This document shows positions 19,182-30,409 of a DNA stretch of 60,253 nt, piece by piece (position 1 is the first letter of the stretch; every line of letters begins with the position of its first letter). The DNA comes from Richelia sp. SL_2_1 (GTDB lineage: Bacteria; Cyanobacteriota; Cyanobacteriia; Cyanobacteriales; Nostocaceae). The stretch is taken from assembly GCA_012033205.1 (NCBI GenBank), contig JAAUSO010000021.1, positions 1 to 60,253 of the forward strand, in the 5' to 3' direction. The position numbers and the translations under genes are program-made. The notes under the pieces are model-generated. The model did not search any database, had not been told where the DNA came from, and saw only the letters and a program-made list of their open reading frames with translations.

Positions 19182-19808
19182 CTATTCTTTAATTGCCTGA
19201 ATCACCTGTAAACTTCCTCCGGCATATAATAACGGTTGATCAACTTTAAATCCCGTTGCTCTCAATAACTCTGGTAAATCTGTTTTAAGCAATTCCCATG
19301 CTGTTTCTGTCTCAAATAACCAAAAGAATACCCATAACCCCGGTAGGAAAATCGGTAAAGTAGGTTTATGAAAATCTACTAAGGTAAATATTCCCCCAGG
19401 TTGCAATACGCGGTATACTTCTTTGAGAATAAGACGCAATTGCTGGGATTCCATTTCGTGTAAAGCAACGCTGGTATGCACTATATCAAAATGATTATCG
19501 GTAAAGGGCATATTCTCGGCGAAAGCTTCTACATATTCGGCTTGGGATACATTTTTTTGCGCTCGTTTGATCGATAAAGGAGAAGCATCTAATCCCGTAA
19601 CATGATCTGATAATTTAACTAAAAATTGCGTTGTTTGACCGCTACCACAACATAAATCTAAAACTTGAGAATCTGAGGAAATTGTTAACTCTTGCAAAGC
19701 TAATTGACGAAATCGCGATTCACCACCAACGCTGAAAGCGGCTAAACGTGAGATTCCGTCGTAAAACCATTGATAACGATAGCTTAAGTCTCGAAGAATT
19801 GTAGCCAC
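19182..19808 (-). CDS. Class I SAM-dependent methyltransferase (UbiE/MenG-like)
   Basis: 208 residues. Motif I is [15 protein letters not shown], the acidic end of strand 2 is VTGLDAS, motif II is [13 protein letters not shown], and motif III is [15 protein letters not shown]. The best resemblance is to small UbiE-type enzymes that methylate quinones or isoprenoid-like lipids, but the substrate is not determined. The gene is transcribed divergently from hemH. Confidence 0.85.
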   Translation of the reverse strand: MATILRDLSYRYQWFYDGISRLAAFSVGGESRFRQLALQELTISSDSQVLDLCCGSGQTTQFLVKLSDHVTGLDASPLSIKRAQKNVSQAEYVEAFAENMPFTDNHFDIVHTSVALHEMESQQLRLILKEVYRVLQPGGIFTLVDFHKPTLPIFLPGLWVFFWLFETETAWELLKTDLPELLRATGFKVDQPLLYAGGSLQVIQAIKE

Positions 19809-19900
19809 AATATATTTCCCTGGGATTAACTTATGTATTTAATAAAGATATATTGTTAACATTAGTAAAAAAGTTAAAAAAATTGGGGACTAATACTGCT

Positions 19901-21064
19901 ATGGGTCGTGTAGGCGTTTTATTACTTAATCTTGGTGGACCGGATAAGCTTGAGGATGTCCAACCTTTTCTTTTCAATTTGTTTTCCGACCCAGAAATAA
20001 TTCGCCTACCTTTTCGTTGGCTGCAAAAACCTTTAGCTTGGTTTATTTCTACACGAAGAACCCAAACGTCTCAAGAAAACTACCGTAAAATCGGTGGTGG
20101 CTCTCCGTTACGACAAATCACTGAAGCTCAGGGAGAAGCTTTAAAAGCGCAGTTAGCTGAAATTGGAGAAGATGCCAGTATTTATGTGGGAATGCGTTAT
20201 TGGCATCCTTACACAGAGGAAGCTATTGCCCAGATTGTTGCGGATAAAATTGAAAAGTTAGTAGTTTTACCACTTTATCCCCAATTTTCGATTAGCACCA
20301 GTGGTTCAAGTTATCGACTTTTAGAACAACTTTGGCGAGAAAATCCGAAATTACAACAGATTGAATATTCTGTAATTGCTTCATGGTACAAGCAACCTGG
20401 TTATCTGCAAGCTATGGCAGAATTAATTAGGCAGGAGATAGACCAATTACCCAATCCAGATCAAGCTCATATCTTTTTCAGCGCACATGGAGTTCCTAAA
20501 AGCTATGTGGAAGAAGCTGGTGATCCTTATCAGCAGGAAATTGAGGAATGTACTCATTTAATCATGCAAACTCTCAATCGACCATTACCCCATACTTTAG
20601 CTTATCAAAGTCGTGTCGGTCCGGTGGAGTGGCTACAACCATATACAGAACACGCTATTGAGGATTTAGCACATCAAGGCGTTAAAAATTTAGTAGTTGT
20701 ACCTGTAAGTTTCGTTTCTGAGCATATTGAAACATTAGAAGAAATTGATATTGAGTATCGCGAAGTTGCTGAAGAAGCCGGAATTGAGAACTTTCGACGG
20801 GTACCAGCATTGAATGTACATCCAGTATTTATTAAAGCTTTAGCTGATTTGACTGTGGATGCATTAAATTCTCCGAGTATTTCACTTTCTCAAGTCAATC
20901 AGATGAAGAAAAAAGTTAAAATGTATCCTCAAGAACGATGGGAATGGGGTATTACAACTTCTGCTGAAGTTTGGAATGGAAGGGTAGCCATGCTTGGTTT
21001 TATTGCTTTGATGATTGAAATACTCACCGGACATGGTTTATTACACGCTGTCGGACTTTTGTAA
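19901..21064 (+). CDS. hemH: Ferrochelatase with C-terminal chlorophyll-binding helix
   Basis: Inserts ferrous iron into protoporphyrin IX, the last step of haem synthesis. I start at ATG 19901 ([15 protein letters not shown]), giving 387 residues, since that is the family N-terminus; an in-frame TTG upstream adds an unconserved 16-residue tail. Active-site His lies in IFFSAHGVP and the conserved Glu in [11 protein letters not shown]. The C-terminus [20 protein letters not shown] is the HLIP/CAB transmembrane helix found on cyanobacterial and plastid ferrochelatases, implying a thylakoid location and chlorophyll contact. Confidence 0.96.
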   Translation: MGRVGVLLLNLGGPDKLEDVQPFLFNLFSDPEIIRLPFRWLQKPLAWFISTRRTQTSQENYRKIGGGSPLRQITEAQGEALKAQLAEIGEDASIYVGMRYWHPYTEEAIAQIVADKIEKLVVLPLYPQFSISTSGSSYRLLEQLWRENPKLQQIEYSVIASWYKQPGYLQAMAELIRQEIDQLPNPDQAHIFFSAHGVPKSYVEEAGDPYQQEIEECTHLIMQTLNRPLPHTLAYQSRVGPVEWLQPYTEHAIEDLAHQGVKNLVVVPVSFVSEHIETLEEIDIEYREVAEEAGIENFRRVPALNVHPVFIKALADLTVDALNSPSISLSQVNQMKKKVKMYPQERWEWGITTSAEVWNGRVAMLGFIALMIEILTGHGLLHAVGLL

Positions 21065-21167
21065 TCAGTTATCAGTTATCAGTTATCAGTGAACAATTCC
21101 TAACTCCTAACTCCTAATTCCTAACTCTTAATTCCTAACTCATAACTCATAACTCCTAACTCCGGTG
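21065..21167. repeat. Mixed heptamer tandem repeats
   Basis: CAGTTAT repeated three times, followed by many variants of CTAACTC/CTAATTC/ATAACTC. It fills the gap between the convergent hemH and purB genes. Confidence 0.9.
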
Positions 21168-21171
21168 GTAC

Positions 21172-22467
21172 TTAAATCCCCAAGCGCTGATAAATTTGGT
21201 CTAGATGCTGTAAATGATTTTGCGGATCGAATATTGTTGTGATTTCTTGGGGAGATAATTTTTCTGTGACACGATTATCTTTACAAATTAAATCGTGGAA
21301 ATTGCCGTCTTTTTTATTCCATGCTGTATGAGCGCTTTCTTGAACTATTTTGTAAGCTGCTTCGCGGTTGATTCCTTTGTCAATTAAAGCTAATAGAACT
21401 TTCTGAGAGAATACTACACCACCGTAACAGTTCATATTCTCCGCCATATTTTCGGGATACACTAATAAATTTTTAATTAAATTGATGGCTTCACTTAACA
21501 TAAAATGGGTCAAAATACAAGAGTCGGGTAAAATTACTCGTTCTACCGAACTGTGAGAAATATCTCTTTCGTGCCATAATGCTACATTTTCTAAGGCTGC
21601 AACGGCATTTCCACGAACGATTCTAGCCATTCCCGTTAATCTTTCCGAACGGATGGGATTGCGTTTGTGGGGCATTGCGGAGGAACCTTTTTGTCCTTTG
21701 GAGAAGAATTCTTCAACTTCGAGGACATCTGTTCTTTGTAAATTACGAATTTCTACCGCGAAACGTTCCAGGGAAGCTGTAACTAAAGCTAATTGTTGGA
21801 GAAAATCAGCATGGCGATCGCGAGAAATAACTTGAGTGGATGCGGTATCTGGTTGGAGTCCGAGTTTTTCACAAGCGAGTGCTTCTACTTTCGGTTCAAT
21901 ATTGGCGTAAGTTCCCACAGCACCGGATATTTTACCAACGGCTATAGTTTGACGTAAGGTATGTAAACGTTGTTGATTGCGTAAAACTTCGGCTAACCAT
22001 CCAGCGAGTTTAAAACCAAAAGTGATTGGTTCGGCATGAATTCCGTGGGAGCGTCCAATCATCACGGTGTAACGATGTTCGCGGGCTTTTTCACGAATGA
22101 CTGTAATTAATTCTTCTTGTTTTTGGACGATTAAATCCAAACTCGCCACCATTTGCAATGCTAAAGCGGTATCTAAGACATCAGAACTTGTCATTCCCAA
22201 GTGGATGTAGCGTCCAGAATCACCGACATATTCATTGACATTAGTTAAAAAAGCAATGACATCGTGACGAACTTCGGCTTCAATTTCCAGAACTCGATTA
22301 ACATCAAAATTTGCCTTAGCCTTAATTTCCCGTACAGCTTCGGCGGGGATATAACCTAAATCGGCTTGTGCTTCGCAAACTGCAATCTCAACTTGCAACC
22401 AGGTTTGGAACTTGTAAGTATCAGTCCAAATATTACCCATTTCAGGTAGAGTATAACGCTCAATCAC
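21172..22467 (-). CDS. purB: Adenylosuccinate lyase
   Basis: Cleaves SAICAR to AICAR and adenylosuccinate to AMP in purine synthesis. The signature GSSAMPHKRNPIRSE (fumarase/aspartase superfamily) is present, along with HLGMTSSDVLDTA and IGRSHGIHAEP, which carry the catalytic His. I start at GTG 22467 (VIERYTLPEMGNIW), which gives 431 residues, the usual length; the frame extends 41 codons upstream without conservation. Confidence 0.95.
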   Translation of the reverse strand: MIERYTLPEMGNIWTDTYKFQTWLQVEIAVCEAQADLGYIPAEAVREIKAKANFDVNRVLEIEAEVRHDVIAFLTNVNEYVGDSGRYIHLGMTSSDVLDTALALQMVASLDLIVQKQEELITVIREKAREHRYTVMIGRSHGIHAEPITFGFKLAGWLAEVLRNQQRLHTLRQTIAVGKISGAVGTYANIEPKVEALACEKLGLQPDTASTQVISRDRHADFLQQLALVTASLERFAVEIRNLQRTDVLEVEEFFSKGQKGSSAMPHKRNPIRSERLTGMARIVRGNAVAALENVALWHERDISHSSVERVILPDSCILTHFMLSEAINLIKNLLVYPENMAENMNCYGGVVFSQKVLLALIDKGINREAAYKIVQESAHTAWNKKDGNFHDLICKDNRVTEKLSPQEITTIFDPQNHLQHLDQIYQRLGI

Positions 22468-22672
22468 ATCCGCCACCGAATACAACTGTTTTATTGTACA
22501 GGTAGGTGTTGTCTTTTTGGAAATTATAGTAGTCAGTTGTGAGATTGATTTTTTTCTGACTCTATTCCTTATAAGTAAGTAGCCAAGCAAAATTATTTAT
22601 ATATTTACTGCTCAACTATACCTATCTAAACCTAGAAATATTTAATTAAATGTTGGCACAAGTACTTAACGA

Positions 22673-23278
22673 CTAACAAGAGCTAACCATTGCAATTAAA
22701 TAATTGAAAACTGGTTCGATTGGCGGTAAGGGGTATTCTGTTAAATCGATGGTCACGGTATTGTCTTCCAATTTTAAAAAGCGCCAAAAGGTTCCGGTGG
22801 TAACGGTACCGTAAATGGTGTTGATGGAGTTTTTTGCTTGTTGATTAAATTTTTGCGCCGCGATCATTTCTGCGATACATTGTCCTAAACCGATTTTGAG
22901 GTTCTCTTTTTTTGCTTCTACTATTACTGCTACGGGTGCTTTGACAAATAATTGCTCCTTGGAACAGCTAAGAATAAAATCGCATATCCCCGTTAACCCT
23001 GTTTCAGGTTCAACGTTGAATTCCTCCCCAGAAAACAAGCTGATTTCGTTATTTAAAGCTTCTTTGACTGCCAATAGCAGCGGACAGATAATCAATTCTG
23101 ACCTGGCTTTTTCTGTATTCAGCGCGATCGCAAGTTGTAGATTTTTATTCAAAAATTCCCCAAGGTAAGGACTCGGCTTTACTGTATGTTCAGGTTTTGA
23201 TAAGAATGAAACTCCTTCTATAAGATTCAAGTTAAAGTCTTGGATTACTTTAGGAAGCGTAAATTGACTGTAAGGCAT
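22673..23278 (-). CDS. Hypothetical protein with PD-(D/E)XK nuclease-like core
   Basis: 201 residues. The run GLTGICDFILS (Asp100), then VAVIVEAKKENL (Glu121, Lys123) and GLGQCIAEMIAAQ, is the D...ExK plus following helix of PD-(D/E)XK nuclease folds, as in type I restriction R-subunit N-domains and many orphan cyanobacterial proteins. Nuclease activity is an inference from this motif only. There are no restriction or modification neighbours. Confidence 0.65.
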   Translation of the reverse strand: MPYSQFTLPKVIQDFNLNLIEGVSFLSKPEHTVKPSPYLGEFLNKNLQLAIALNTEKARSELIICPLLLAVKEALNNEISLFSGEEFNVEPETGLTGICDFILSCSKEQLFVKAPVAVIVEAKKENLKIGLGQCIAEMIAAQKFNQQAKNSINTIYGTVTTGTFWRFLKLEDNTVTIDLTEYPLPPIEPVFNYLIAMVSSC

Positions 23279-24121
23279 AAAAACATTGTGAGTTAGTTAA
23301 AACCAGCTTTCTTGATTTTCGCAGTAAAACCAGTTTATCCAAACATCAATATATATAAGTCCGTACAACAAACCGATCAAATACAAAATTCACAACCGTG
23401 ATTCGCTTAGTGCAAACTCGTTGCTATGGCAATCAATATTATCTATTTTCATACATTCATACATAAACCTCTAATCGTCTCATCATAAACACCTGCTTTT
23501 TCTGCAAAAAATCTTAAATTATCCTTTGATAAATAAAACTTTCTCAAATCTCAGAATTCATTTAACTTCTGTATTCATACTCCGTTACAAATCCGTTACC
23601 GAAGTTTACACAAAATTTTTTATTGACAGAATTCTCAATTATTCTACGAGATTACAAGAGGTGTGTCTGTAATATGGTATTGTTATGCTTAGGGAAGCAG
23701 TTTATTTAATTTTCAAATTTTTTCCGTTTTTTTCCTAAATAGCTAGTTAATAAGCAGCAATCAACTTGATGTTTAGATGATTTTCGTACTACAACACGAG
23801 ATAAAGGTTGAAGAAAGCTGCGAGTAAATGTGAAGGGATGTAAATCTTGTTGTGATTTAAAGTACTATTTTGTGGGAATAAAATACGGATATTGACAATC
23901 AATTGATTTTATGGGTTATGTATTAAAAATATTTTAGAGGGGAAGCGGAAGAATTTTAAACTAAAGATTATATTTTTCAGCCTCGGAGTGCAGAGGTTAG
24001 CACAAAGGAATGGAAAATATTTGGACTTAGATTTTGATTTTTTAAAGTCCTTTTCAGAGGACTGAAGCTATTAGACCGGGAATTAAATTCCCGGTCAGTT
24101 GGCGATAATAACCCCGTAAAA
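23279..24121. other. Long intergenic region with one hairpin
   Basis: About 840 bp with no credible gene. A hairpin GACCGGGAATT/AATTCCCGGTC lies at 24074-24096 at the 3' side of the methyltransferase gene and may be its terminator. A degraded GCAGAGGTTAGCACAAAGG sequence near 23990 resembles one near 32078. Confidence 0.6.
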
Positions 24122-24769
24122 TTAATGTGGTGGAGTACTACTTATGTTTATTCTTGATTTAAAAGAGTATTCAATTCTGAGACGTTTGGGAAGTCGATTA
24201 TTTTTTTCAGTGAAAGCATCGCGGCGAATTTCTTGTAATCCCAATTTTGGAAAATAGTCGATTTCTTCTAAGGATAAGGGATAAGGTGGACCGCTGGGTT
24301 CTTCTGGAGTATCGCGGATAGCTGTGATAACTAATAATGTTCCGTTATGAGCGACTAATTGAGCAATAGCTGTCATTACTTGCTGACGTACTGTTAAAGG
24401 TAAAGATTGAATAGTTCTCGATTCAAAGACGAAATCAAAATTTTGCTGCCATTCTTGATTTAGATCGAATAAATCGGCGATGACGTAGTTAACAGAAGAA
24501 TTAGGAAATCGAGAAATACACCAATTGATTGCTGTAGGGGAAATATCAAAAGCGGTAACATCAAATCCCTGTTTGGCTAAAGCTTCGGCATCGTCTCCTA
24601 ATCCACATCCAACTACTAAGGCTTTTAAACCGTTTAAATTTTTCTCAAGTTGTGGATTTTGATTTAACCAATCTTTGAGATAGGCATTTACAGTCATATT
24701 TGCCCAAGGAACTTGATTAGAATCACCTTGAGCTTTAGCGTATAGATTTTCAAACCAGTTTTGAGTCAT
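24122..24769 (-). CDS. Class I SAM methyltransferase (thiopurine-methyltransferase-like)
   Basis: 215 residues from ATG 24769 (MTQNWFENLYAKAQG). Motif I is ALVVGCGLGDDAEALAKQGF followed by VTAFDIS, with WCISRFPNSSVNYVIADLFDL and FDFVFESRTIQSLP downstream; SGPPYPLSLEEIDYF is also seen in TPMT-like proteins. The substrate is unknown. Its start overlaps the stop of the upstream helicase-like gene as ATGA (24766-24769), so translation of the two is coupled. Confidence 0.85.
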   Translation of the reverse strand: MTQNWFENLYAKAQGDSNQVPWANMTVNAYLKDWLNQNPQLEKNLNGLKALVVGCGLGDDAEALAKQGFDVTAFDISPTAINWCISRFPNSSVNYVIADLFDLNQEWQQNFDFVFESRTIQSLPLTVRQQVMTAIAQLVAHNGTLLVITAIRDTPEEPSGPPYPLSLEEIDYFPKLGLQEIRRDAFTEKNNRLPKRLRIEYSFKSRINISSTPPH

Positions 24770-26965
24770 AATTTTGTATTTATTAATTGTGATTCGATTC
24801 CCACACAAGCATTCACTAAGGGTAACAATGAACCAAGTTGCTCTTGTCCGTTTACTGCTAACTCGCTGTGACATAGATAAATTTTATCGGATACGCGAGC
24901 AAGTAAATCCGCTATAATCCTTTGCAATCGTTGGTCTTCGGCTGATTTTTCATCTTCAGCAGTCCAAGGTTGAGCAAATCTATCTTGTAAAAAGAACATG
25001 GAACCAAATAAGGTTGCTGCTCCTCCTTTTGTCCATAATGGTGAACCTGCATCTAACCAAAAATGCCAGGGATGAGAATGACGTAAGGAACGATATTGAA
25101 ATATTGTTGCTAATGTAACGGCATTCTCTAGGCTTCCGATGCGACGTATGGGATAAGGACTTGCAGTAATGGTTCCCTGTCGTAATAACTCGATAAATTC
25201 CGCGATGGTTGTGGTTTTACTTTTATCTGGTTTTTCTACTGCTTCTGTTACCTGCTCATCTTGTAAAGATTTCCTAGTAGAAGAATATTGATTTAATCTA
25301 GTATCAATTTCCCAGTAATGTTGAGCGGTTTCTAGTAATTGCCGCAAAATCGCCAGTTGTTCGTAATTGGAATAACCAACGTCAGATATAAAGTATTCTA
25401 TGGCGCTATATAAAAAGGAAACGGGAGTCGGAATTAAACGCTTTTCGTAATTCGAGCGCTGTTGCTCTAACCAGTTTAATATTTTTCTATAAGCGGTTGT
25501 CGCAGCATAACCTAATCTATCCCACCTTTCAAAGGAATCGATATTTAGTAAATTGGGGTTGTCTGGATGGGGTTCAAAACAGTAGTCTGCGATTAATCCA
25601 GCTCTTACCGGATCAATAAATTGATGGTTATTCGGTTTGCGACTGAGTACTACTAACATGGACGCGATGGCATCTCTATCAACCAAACGTCCTAAACCCG
25701 GATAAACTAAGGTTAATAAAGTTAGTAAAGCCCGAATCAAAGGTGAACTAATTAAAGGACGTTGATCTTGCAGCGAATTCACCGCAATTCCGGCTTTGCT
25801 AAACTTTTCGATCAAAGAATAACGTGCAATTGCGTCTAAACCGGGAGCAATGATGGCGATTTCTTTTGGTTGTACTATGCCGGATTGGACTGTTTTGATG
25901 ATTGTTTCTGCGGTTTCTTGTAATAATGAAGCGCGGGAAGTTGTTTGAATTGACTGTACCGATAAAGGTAAACTCAAAAGCGTCATTGGTTCTGTGATCA
26001 ATTGCGTCATTGAATTCAAGAGCAAATCGGATAAGGATAACATCGGTGGTTGAGTTAAAATTTCTCTGTGACAATGTTCTGCTAACCCAGACATATAATT
26101 TGGATCTGCTCCTAATCCCAAACGCACTATACCATCGGGATTATAACTAAAGGCTCCCACACCATCAGCAATAATCAACTCGAATAAACGACGCATCAAA
26201 GCGGGATAATCCTGTACGTCATCCGCTAAAACTGCTTGATAGCGTTTTTTGAGTCGGGAAAGATAATTATGATCCGCTAATAAATTTTGAGCGTAAAGTT
26301 CCGTAATAATTCCGTAAGTTAAAAAGCCCTTATCCAAACACCACTTACGCCAATCTAATAATAAAGAACCAATCATATCTGGTTCTAACTTAGTAAAATT
26401 ATCTTGTGTTGATATTACTGTTGTTAAAATGTGCGGAATATTTTCAATGGTGTTCCACTTAAGGCTGCTAATTGCATTAAGTCAAGAATACGGCGTACTA
26501 AACGAGACTCATTCATCCCAATACTACGCAAAATTTCTTCATTGAGTCGAGAATGCCATAACTTAGTTGCTAGTTCCTGTTCAGTTTCTGGACGTAATCT
26601 TACCGGAAATTGGGCTTTTAATTTTAAAGATTCGATCAAAAGAGGCCAAAACAAAATCACTTCATCTTGAAAAAACCTAAAGGTGTTTTCGCTATCACCG
26701 GGTACTTTCCCCAAGTAGCAGTCACAATTTTATCTGCTAGCTCTCGACGATTATCTCCATTTGCAGCAAAGACTAAAACTCCCAGTTCGTTATGCAGGTA
26801 AAGGCTTTTTGGTATGCTAGAACTATTTTTTTTGATTGAGTTACTAGTATAAAATAGTTGCTTGTTCTGATCGTGATGGTTTACCCAAATACAAAATTGC
26901 TCTACCAAACGTTCAGTCTTACCACTACGACTAGAACCTTCAATCCAAAGAGAATGATTTAACAC
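24766..26965 (-). pseudogene. Recombination helicase/AddB-like protein broken by two frameshifts
   Basis: Three consecutive frames make one protein of about 733 residues if two bases are restored. Part 1 (26965-26657) starts MLNHSLWIEGSSRSGKTERLVEQF with a Walker A GSSRSGKT. It breaks at the run A6 at 26670-26675, where one more base joins TPLGFF to QDEVILFWPLL. Part 2 runs to about 26450. Part 3 (IENIPHIL ... NTKL) contains IAIIAPGLDAIARYSLIEKF and a long helical body. The family is a cyanobacterial UvrD/AddB-like superfamily I ATPase often labelled recombinase. It may be functional in reality if the breaks are sequencing undercalls. Confidence 0.7.
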
Positions 26966-27053
26966 AAACCGTCTCCCGATGATTTTGTTAAGATATCGAA
27001 CAGCGTTAATGTAAGTTTAAAAACTACTAAAAAGATAGAGATGACTATTTAAA

Positions 27054-28400
27054 ATGAAAAACTTTTCCGTTAGTCAAAAAATTTATTCGTATTTAGTAAA
27101 AGCTTACCAGTGGTACTTACGAACCCAGGAACGCTCTTTAGATGAAGCTTATAAAGCAGCATTACAAATTAAGGTTATAGAAGATGAACATTTTAATGGT
27201 CAAAAAATAGATATTAATTCTGTTACCTATAGTACCAGTGTAATGGATTATTTTGAATCTGACCTCAAACAACTTTTAAGAATTGTGCGGATGAGGTTGA
27301 CGGAGTTTAAAGCGAGTCATTATTTACTGAATGAATCAAATTTAAAGGCTGCAAATAAATTTAATGTTGAACATCCTAATTCTGAATTGGTTTTAGAAAA
27401 GTTAAGATTGATCGATCAAATAGTTGCTAAATATACGACACCAATTTTACAACAAACTTTTACTCAAGATGCAGTAATTCCATCTTCTACTCAATATGAC
27501 ACAATTATACCAAAAATTGAATCAGAAATAGTTCAAACCAGAAAAGTAGATTTAGCAAAAAATCAATCAAACAATCAACCCAAAGGTAAAGTTAACACCA
27601 CAGGGGTATTACCGCGTTCAATTTTCAATACATTTAATCGTTTACAAGTTGAATTAGATCCAAATGCCGAACAGGATGTTGTGGAAAAATTCCGCACTTC
27701 TCAAAGAAGAACAATTATCTCGGTGAGATTTTTATTATTATTAATTATTATCCCCATTTTAACCCATCAAATATCAAAAGCAATTTTAGTTAGTCCAATT
27801 ATCAATCATTTTAGAAGTAGCGAACAATCTCAATTATTTATTAATTATGAAATGGAAGAAGAAGCACTATTGGAATTAGAAAGATTTGAAGAAAAAATTA
27901 AATTTCAAACTTTAATTAATAGTACACCTCTACTTTCTCCCCAAGAGATGGAAGAAAAGATAGAAGAACAAGTAAAAGACAAAGCATTGGAGATTGCCGA
28001 AAAATATCAGGTGATAAGTGGTAATGCAATTAAAAATGTTTTTGCGGATATTATTTCTGTTTGTGCATTCATCTGGTTTTTGATGATTAGTAAGCGAGAA
28101 ATAGCCGTTTTAAAAGATTTTTTTGATTATATCGTATATGGTTTAAGCGACAGCGCTAAAGCATTTATTATTATTCTATTTACAGATATCTTTGTCGGAT
28201 TTCACTCACCTCACGGTTGGGAAGTGATTCTAGAAGGTATATCCCGTCATTGGGGTTTACCTGCTAATCACGAATTTATTTTCCTATTTATTGCGACTTT
28301 TCCAGTAATTCTAGATACTATCTTTAAATACTGGATTTTCCGTTATCTCAATCGCATTTCTCCTTCTGCGGTTGCCACTTATCGTAATATGAATGAATAG
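27054..28400 (+). CDS. pxcA: Proton extrusion protein PxcA (CemA/CotA family)
   Basis: 448-residue inner-membrane protein. The soluble N-terminal part carries AYQWYLRTQERSLDEAYKAA and SVMDYFESDLKQLLRIVRMRL. The membrane domain has ISVRFLLLLIIIPILTHQ, then SVCAFIWFLMISKREIAVLKDFFDYIVYGL, FIIILFTDIFVGFHSPHGWE and the C-terminal ATFPVILDTIFKYWIFRYLNRISPS of the CemA family. In cyanobacteria PxcA is needed for light-induced proton extrusion and pH adaptation. The gene is complete. Confidence 0.93.
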   Translation: MKNFSVSQKIYSYLVKAYQWYLRTQERSLDEAYKAALQIKVIEDEHFNGQKIDINSVTYSTSVMDYFESDLKQLLRIVRMRLTEFKASHYLLNESNLKAANKFNVEHPNSELVLEKLRLIDQIVAKYTTPILQQTFTQDAVIPSSTQYDTIIPKIESEIVQTRKVDLAKNQSNNQPKGKVNTTGVLPRSIFNTFNRLQVELDPNAEQDVVEKFRTSQRRTIISVRFLLLLIIIPILTHQISKAILVSPIINHFRSSEQSQLFINYEMEEEALLELERFEEKIKFQTLINSTPLLSPQEMEEKIEEQVKDKALEIAEKYQVISGNAIKNVFADIISVCAFIWFLMISKREIAVLKDFFDYIVYGLSDSAKAFIIILFTDIFVGFHSPHGWEVILEGISRHWGLPANHEFIFLFIATFPVILDTIFKYWIFRYLNRISPSAVATYRNMNE

Positions 28401-28403
28401 AGA

Positions 28404-28446
28404 ATGGGTAATTGGTAATGGGTAATGGGTAATTGGTGATGGGTGA
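28404..28446. repeat. Heptamer repeat (GGGTAAT/TGGTAAT)n
   Basis: Alternating GGGTAAT and TGGTAAT units directly after pxcA. A different run of GTGAAATC-type repeats follows at about 28455-28485. The same GGGTAAT unit recurs near 39898-39925. Confidence 0.9.
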
Positions 28447-28722
28447 TAAAATCTGTGAAATCAGTGAAATCCGTTGAATCCGTGGTAAGTGATGGGGTAT
28501 AAGTATTAAATAATGTAACAATAAATTTTAGTAGTCGCATAAAAAGTTATTTTTTAATCGTATTTATATATAAGTTGTCAACTATAGAATCAAAAAGGAA
28601 TTAAGTATCTAAAAACCAGTGCTGATAGCAATTTGCCTGTTGATCGGATATATTCTTGTGGGATGGACTTAAACAACCATGCTGACAAAATATTAGAAAA
28701 GTCGCATCATTGATAATTGCGA

Positions 28723-30000
28723 ATGAAAAAGTTAGGAACCATAATTGCGATCGCGTTACCTGTAGCTGTGTTATTAATTACTTTACAGCCTTTAGGTCGT
28801 CTACTACTTAGTCCAGTACAGTGTCAATTAAAAAGATGGCAATTACCAGTATTTCCTCCTGTAAAGCTAGATAAATCGACTTCAACAGCAACAACAAAAG
28901 TACCACCACTAATTGCAATCAAAAAAGCACCTTTTCCTTGTTGTGAAGGTGATACTTCTTGTTTTGATGAGCAAATATGGGGAGAAAATGGTCAAAGTTT
29001 AGATAAAAAAGTTCTTTTAAATTCCCTAGATAATAGTTTAAGGTATTTAAAAACTTCTGCGGCTGAAAATGCTTATCAAAAATATCCCATACCTGGAATT
29101 AGTAGAGAACGAGTTATCAAAAGTTTAATTCGGTTTCGTCAATTAGTGTTAAAATCTAAATCCGCAGCCGAATTAAATCAAGCTGTTGCCAAAGAGTTTG
29201 TTTTTTATCAATCAGTAGGAAAAGATCAAAAAGGAACAGTATTATTTACTGCTTATTTTGAACCGCTTTATGTCGCAAGTAGAAAACAAACAGCAGAGTA
29301 CCGCTATCCCATTTATGCTTTACCTCCAGATTTAAAAGATTGGGGAAAACCACATCCTACACGTGTGGATTTAGAAGGGGCTGATGGTTTACAAGGTGAA
29401 AAAGGAAAATTAAAAGGATTGGAGTTATTTTGGTTTAAATCCCGTCTCGAAGCTTACATGATTCATATCCAAGGTTCTGCTAAATTGCGATTGCTCGATG
29501 GTACTCAAACAACTGTCGGTTATGCCGGAAATGTCGCTCATAATTACAAAAGCATCGGAACTGCTTTAATCGACGATGGCGAATTACCATCAAGCGGTGT
29601 TACCATGCCGACAATCTTAGAATACTTTGAAAAGTACCCCAAAAAGTTAGATGTTTACCTTCCTCGCGATCCCAGTTTTGTGTTTTTCCAAGAAAATAAA
29701 GGTGAACCAGCACAAGGTTCTATCTCAGTAAACTTAAGTGCGGAACGCTCAATTGCTACAGATAAATCTTTAATGCCTCCCGGAGCATTAGCCTTGATAC
29801 GCGGTCATTTCCCCTTTACGACAGACAACAAGCAACTACAACACCGAACCGTTAGCCGTTATGTTTTAGACCAAGATGCCGGAGGTGCCATCAAAGGTGC
29901 AGGTCGAGTCGATTACTTTTTAGGCACTGGCAAAATTGCTGGCGATCGCGCTGGAGTTACAGTTAGTAATGGACAACTATTCTACCTGCTAATCAAATAA
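28723..30000 (+). CDS. mltA: MltA-family lytic murein transglycosylase
   Basis: 425 residues from ATG 28723. An N-terminal membrane anchor (LGTIIAIALPVAVLLITL) places it in the periplasm. The MltA domain includes VLFTAYFEPLYVASRK and FWFKSRLEAYMIHIQGSAKLRLLDG. The C-terminal 3D domain carries SLMPPGALALIRG and RYVLDQDAGGAIKGAGRVDYFLGTG, with the catalytic Asp in the last block. It cleaves peptidoglycan glycan strands with formation of 1,6-anhydromuramyl ends. The spacing from pxcA suggests its own promoter. Confidence 0.93.
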   Translation: MKKLGTIIAIALPVAVLLITLQPLGRLLLSPVQCQLKRWQLPVFPPVKLDKSTSTATTKVPPLIAIKKAPFPCCEGDTSCFDEQIWGENGQSLDKKVLLNSLDNSLRYLKTSAAENAYQKYPIPGISRERVIKSLIRFRQLVLKSKSAAELNQAVAKEFVFYQSVGKDQKGTVLFTAYFEPLYVASRKQTAEYRYPIYALPPDLKDWGKPHPTRVDLEGADGLQGEKGKLKGLELFWFKSRLEAYMIHIQGSAKLRLLDGTQTTVGYAGNVAHNYKSIGTALIDDGELPSSGVTMPTILEYFEKYPKKLDVYLPRDPSFVFFQENKGEPAQGSISVNLSAERSIATDKSLMPPGALALIRGHFPFTTDNKQLQHRTVSRYVLDQDAGGAIKGAGRVDYFLGTGKIAGDRAGVTVSNGQLFYLLIK

Positions 30001-30409
30001 AAACCATCTACCTTTTGATAGATATTATTAAATTAATTTAGGTGAATTAGTGATGACTTGTATGCCAAATATTAAGTTTAATTTAATATTTGTGATGCAA
30101 ATTCCCTGGTTTTTAAAAATCTTAGAGGGTAAATATCCGGAATAGTTTCTGAATAAATTGCTTAAAAAATATGGAACTACTAATTTTATTTTTCGTCTGA
30201 TATGAAAGAGTTTACAAGCTAAAAAACTTGTCAATAGTTTTATCTTAAAACTTACTTTTTTTACGAAAAATATTTTTTTGATAAATATTTGGTACAAATC
30301 TGAAATAGAACTTATGCAATTTGTATATGAAGTTATTCATGTCAAGAATGAGAGACTAAATAAGAATCTCATTAACTGTAAGAGATAACCTTAATCAGGG
30401 AGATTAAAA
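30001..30409. other. AT-rich intergenic region
   Basis: About 400 bp. A minus-strand frame of 89 codons exists but is Lys/Ile/Phe-rich in the way random AT-rich DNA is, with no ribosome site, so I do not call it. GGGAGATT lies just before the GTG start of the PIN protein. Confidence 0.55.

Noticed and set aside
30028-30297. 89-codon minus-strand frame
   Set aside because: Lys/Ile/Phe-rich as expected of AT-rich DNA, with no start signal or similarity.
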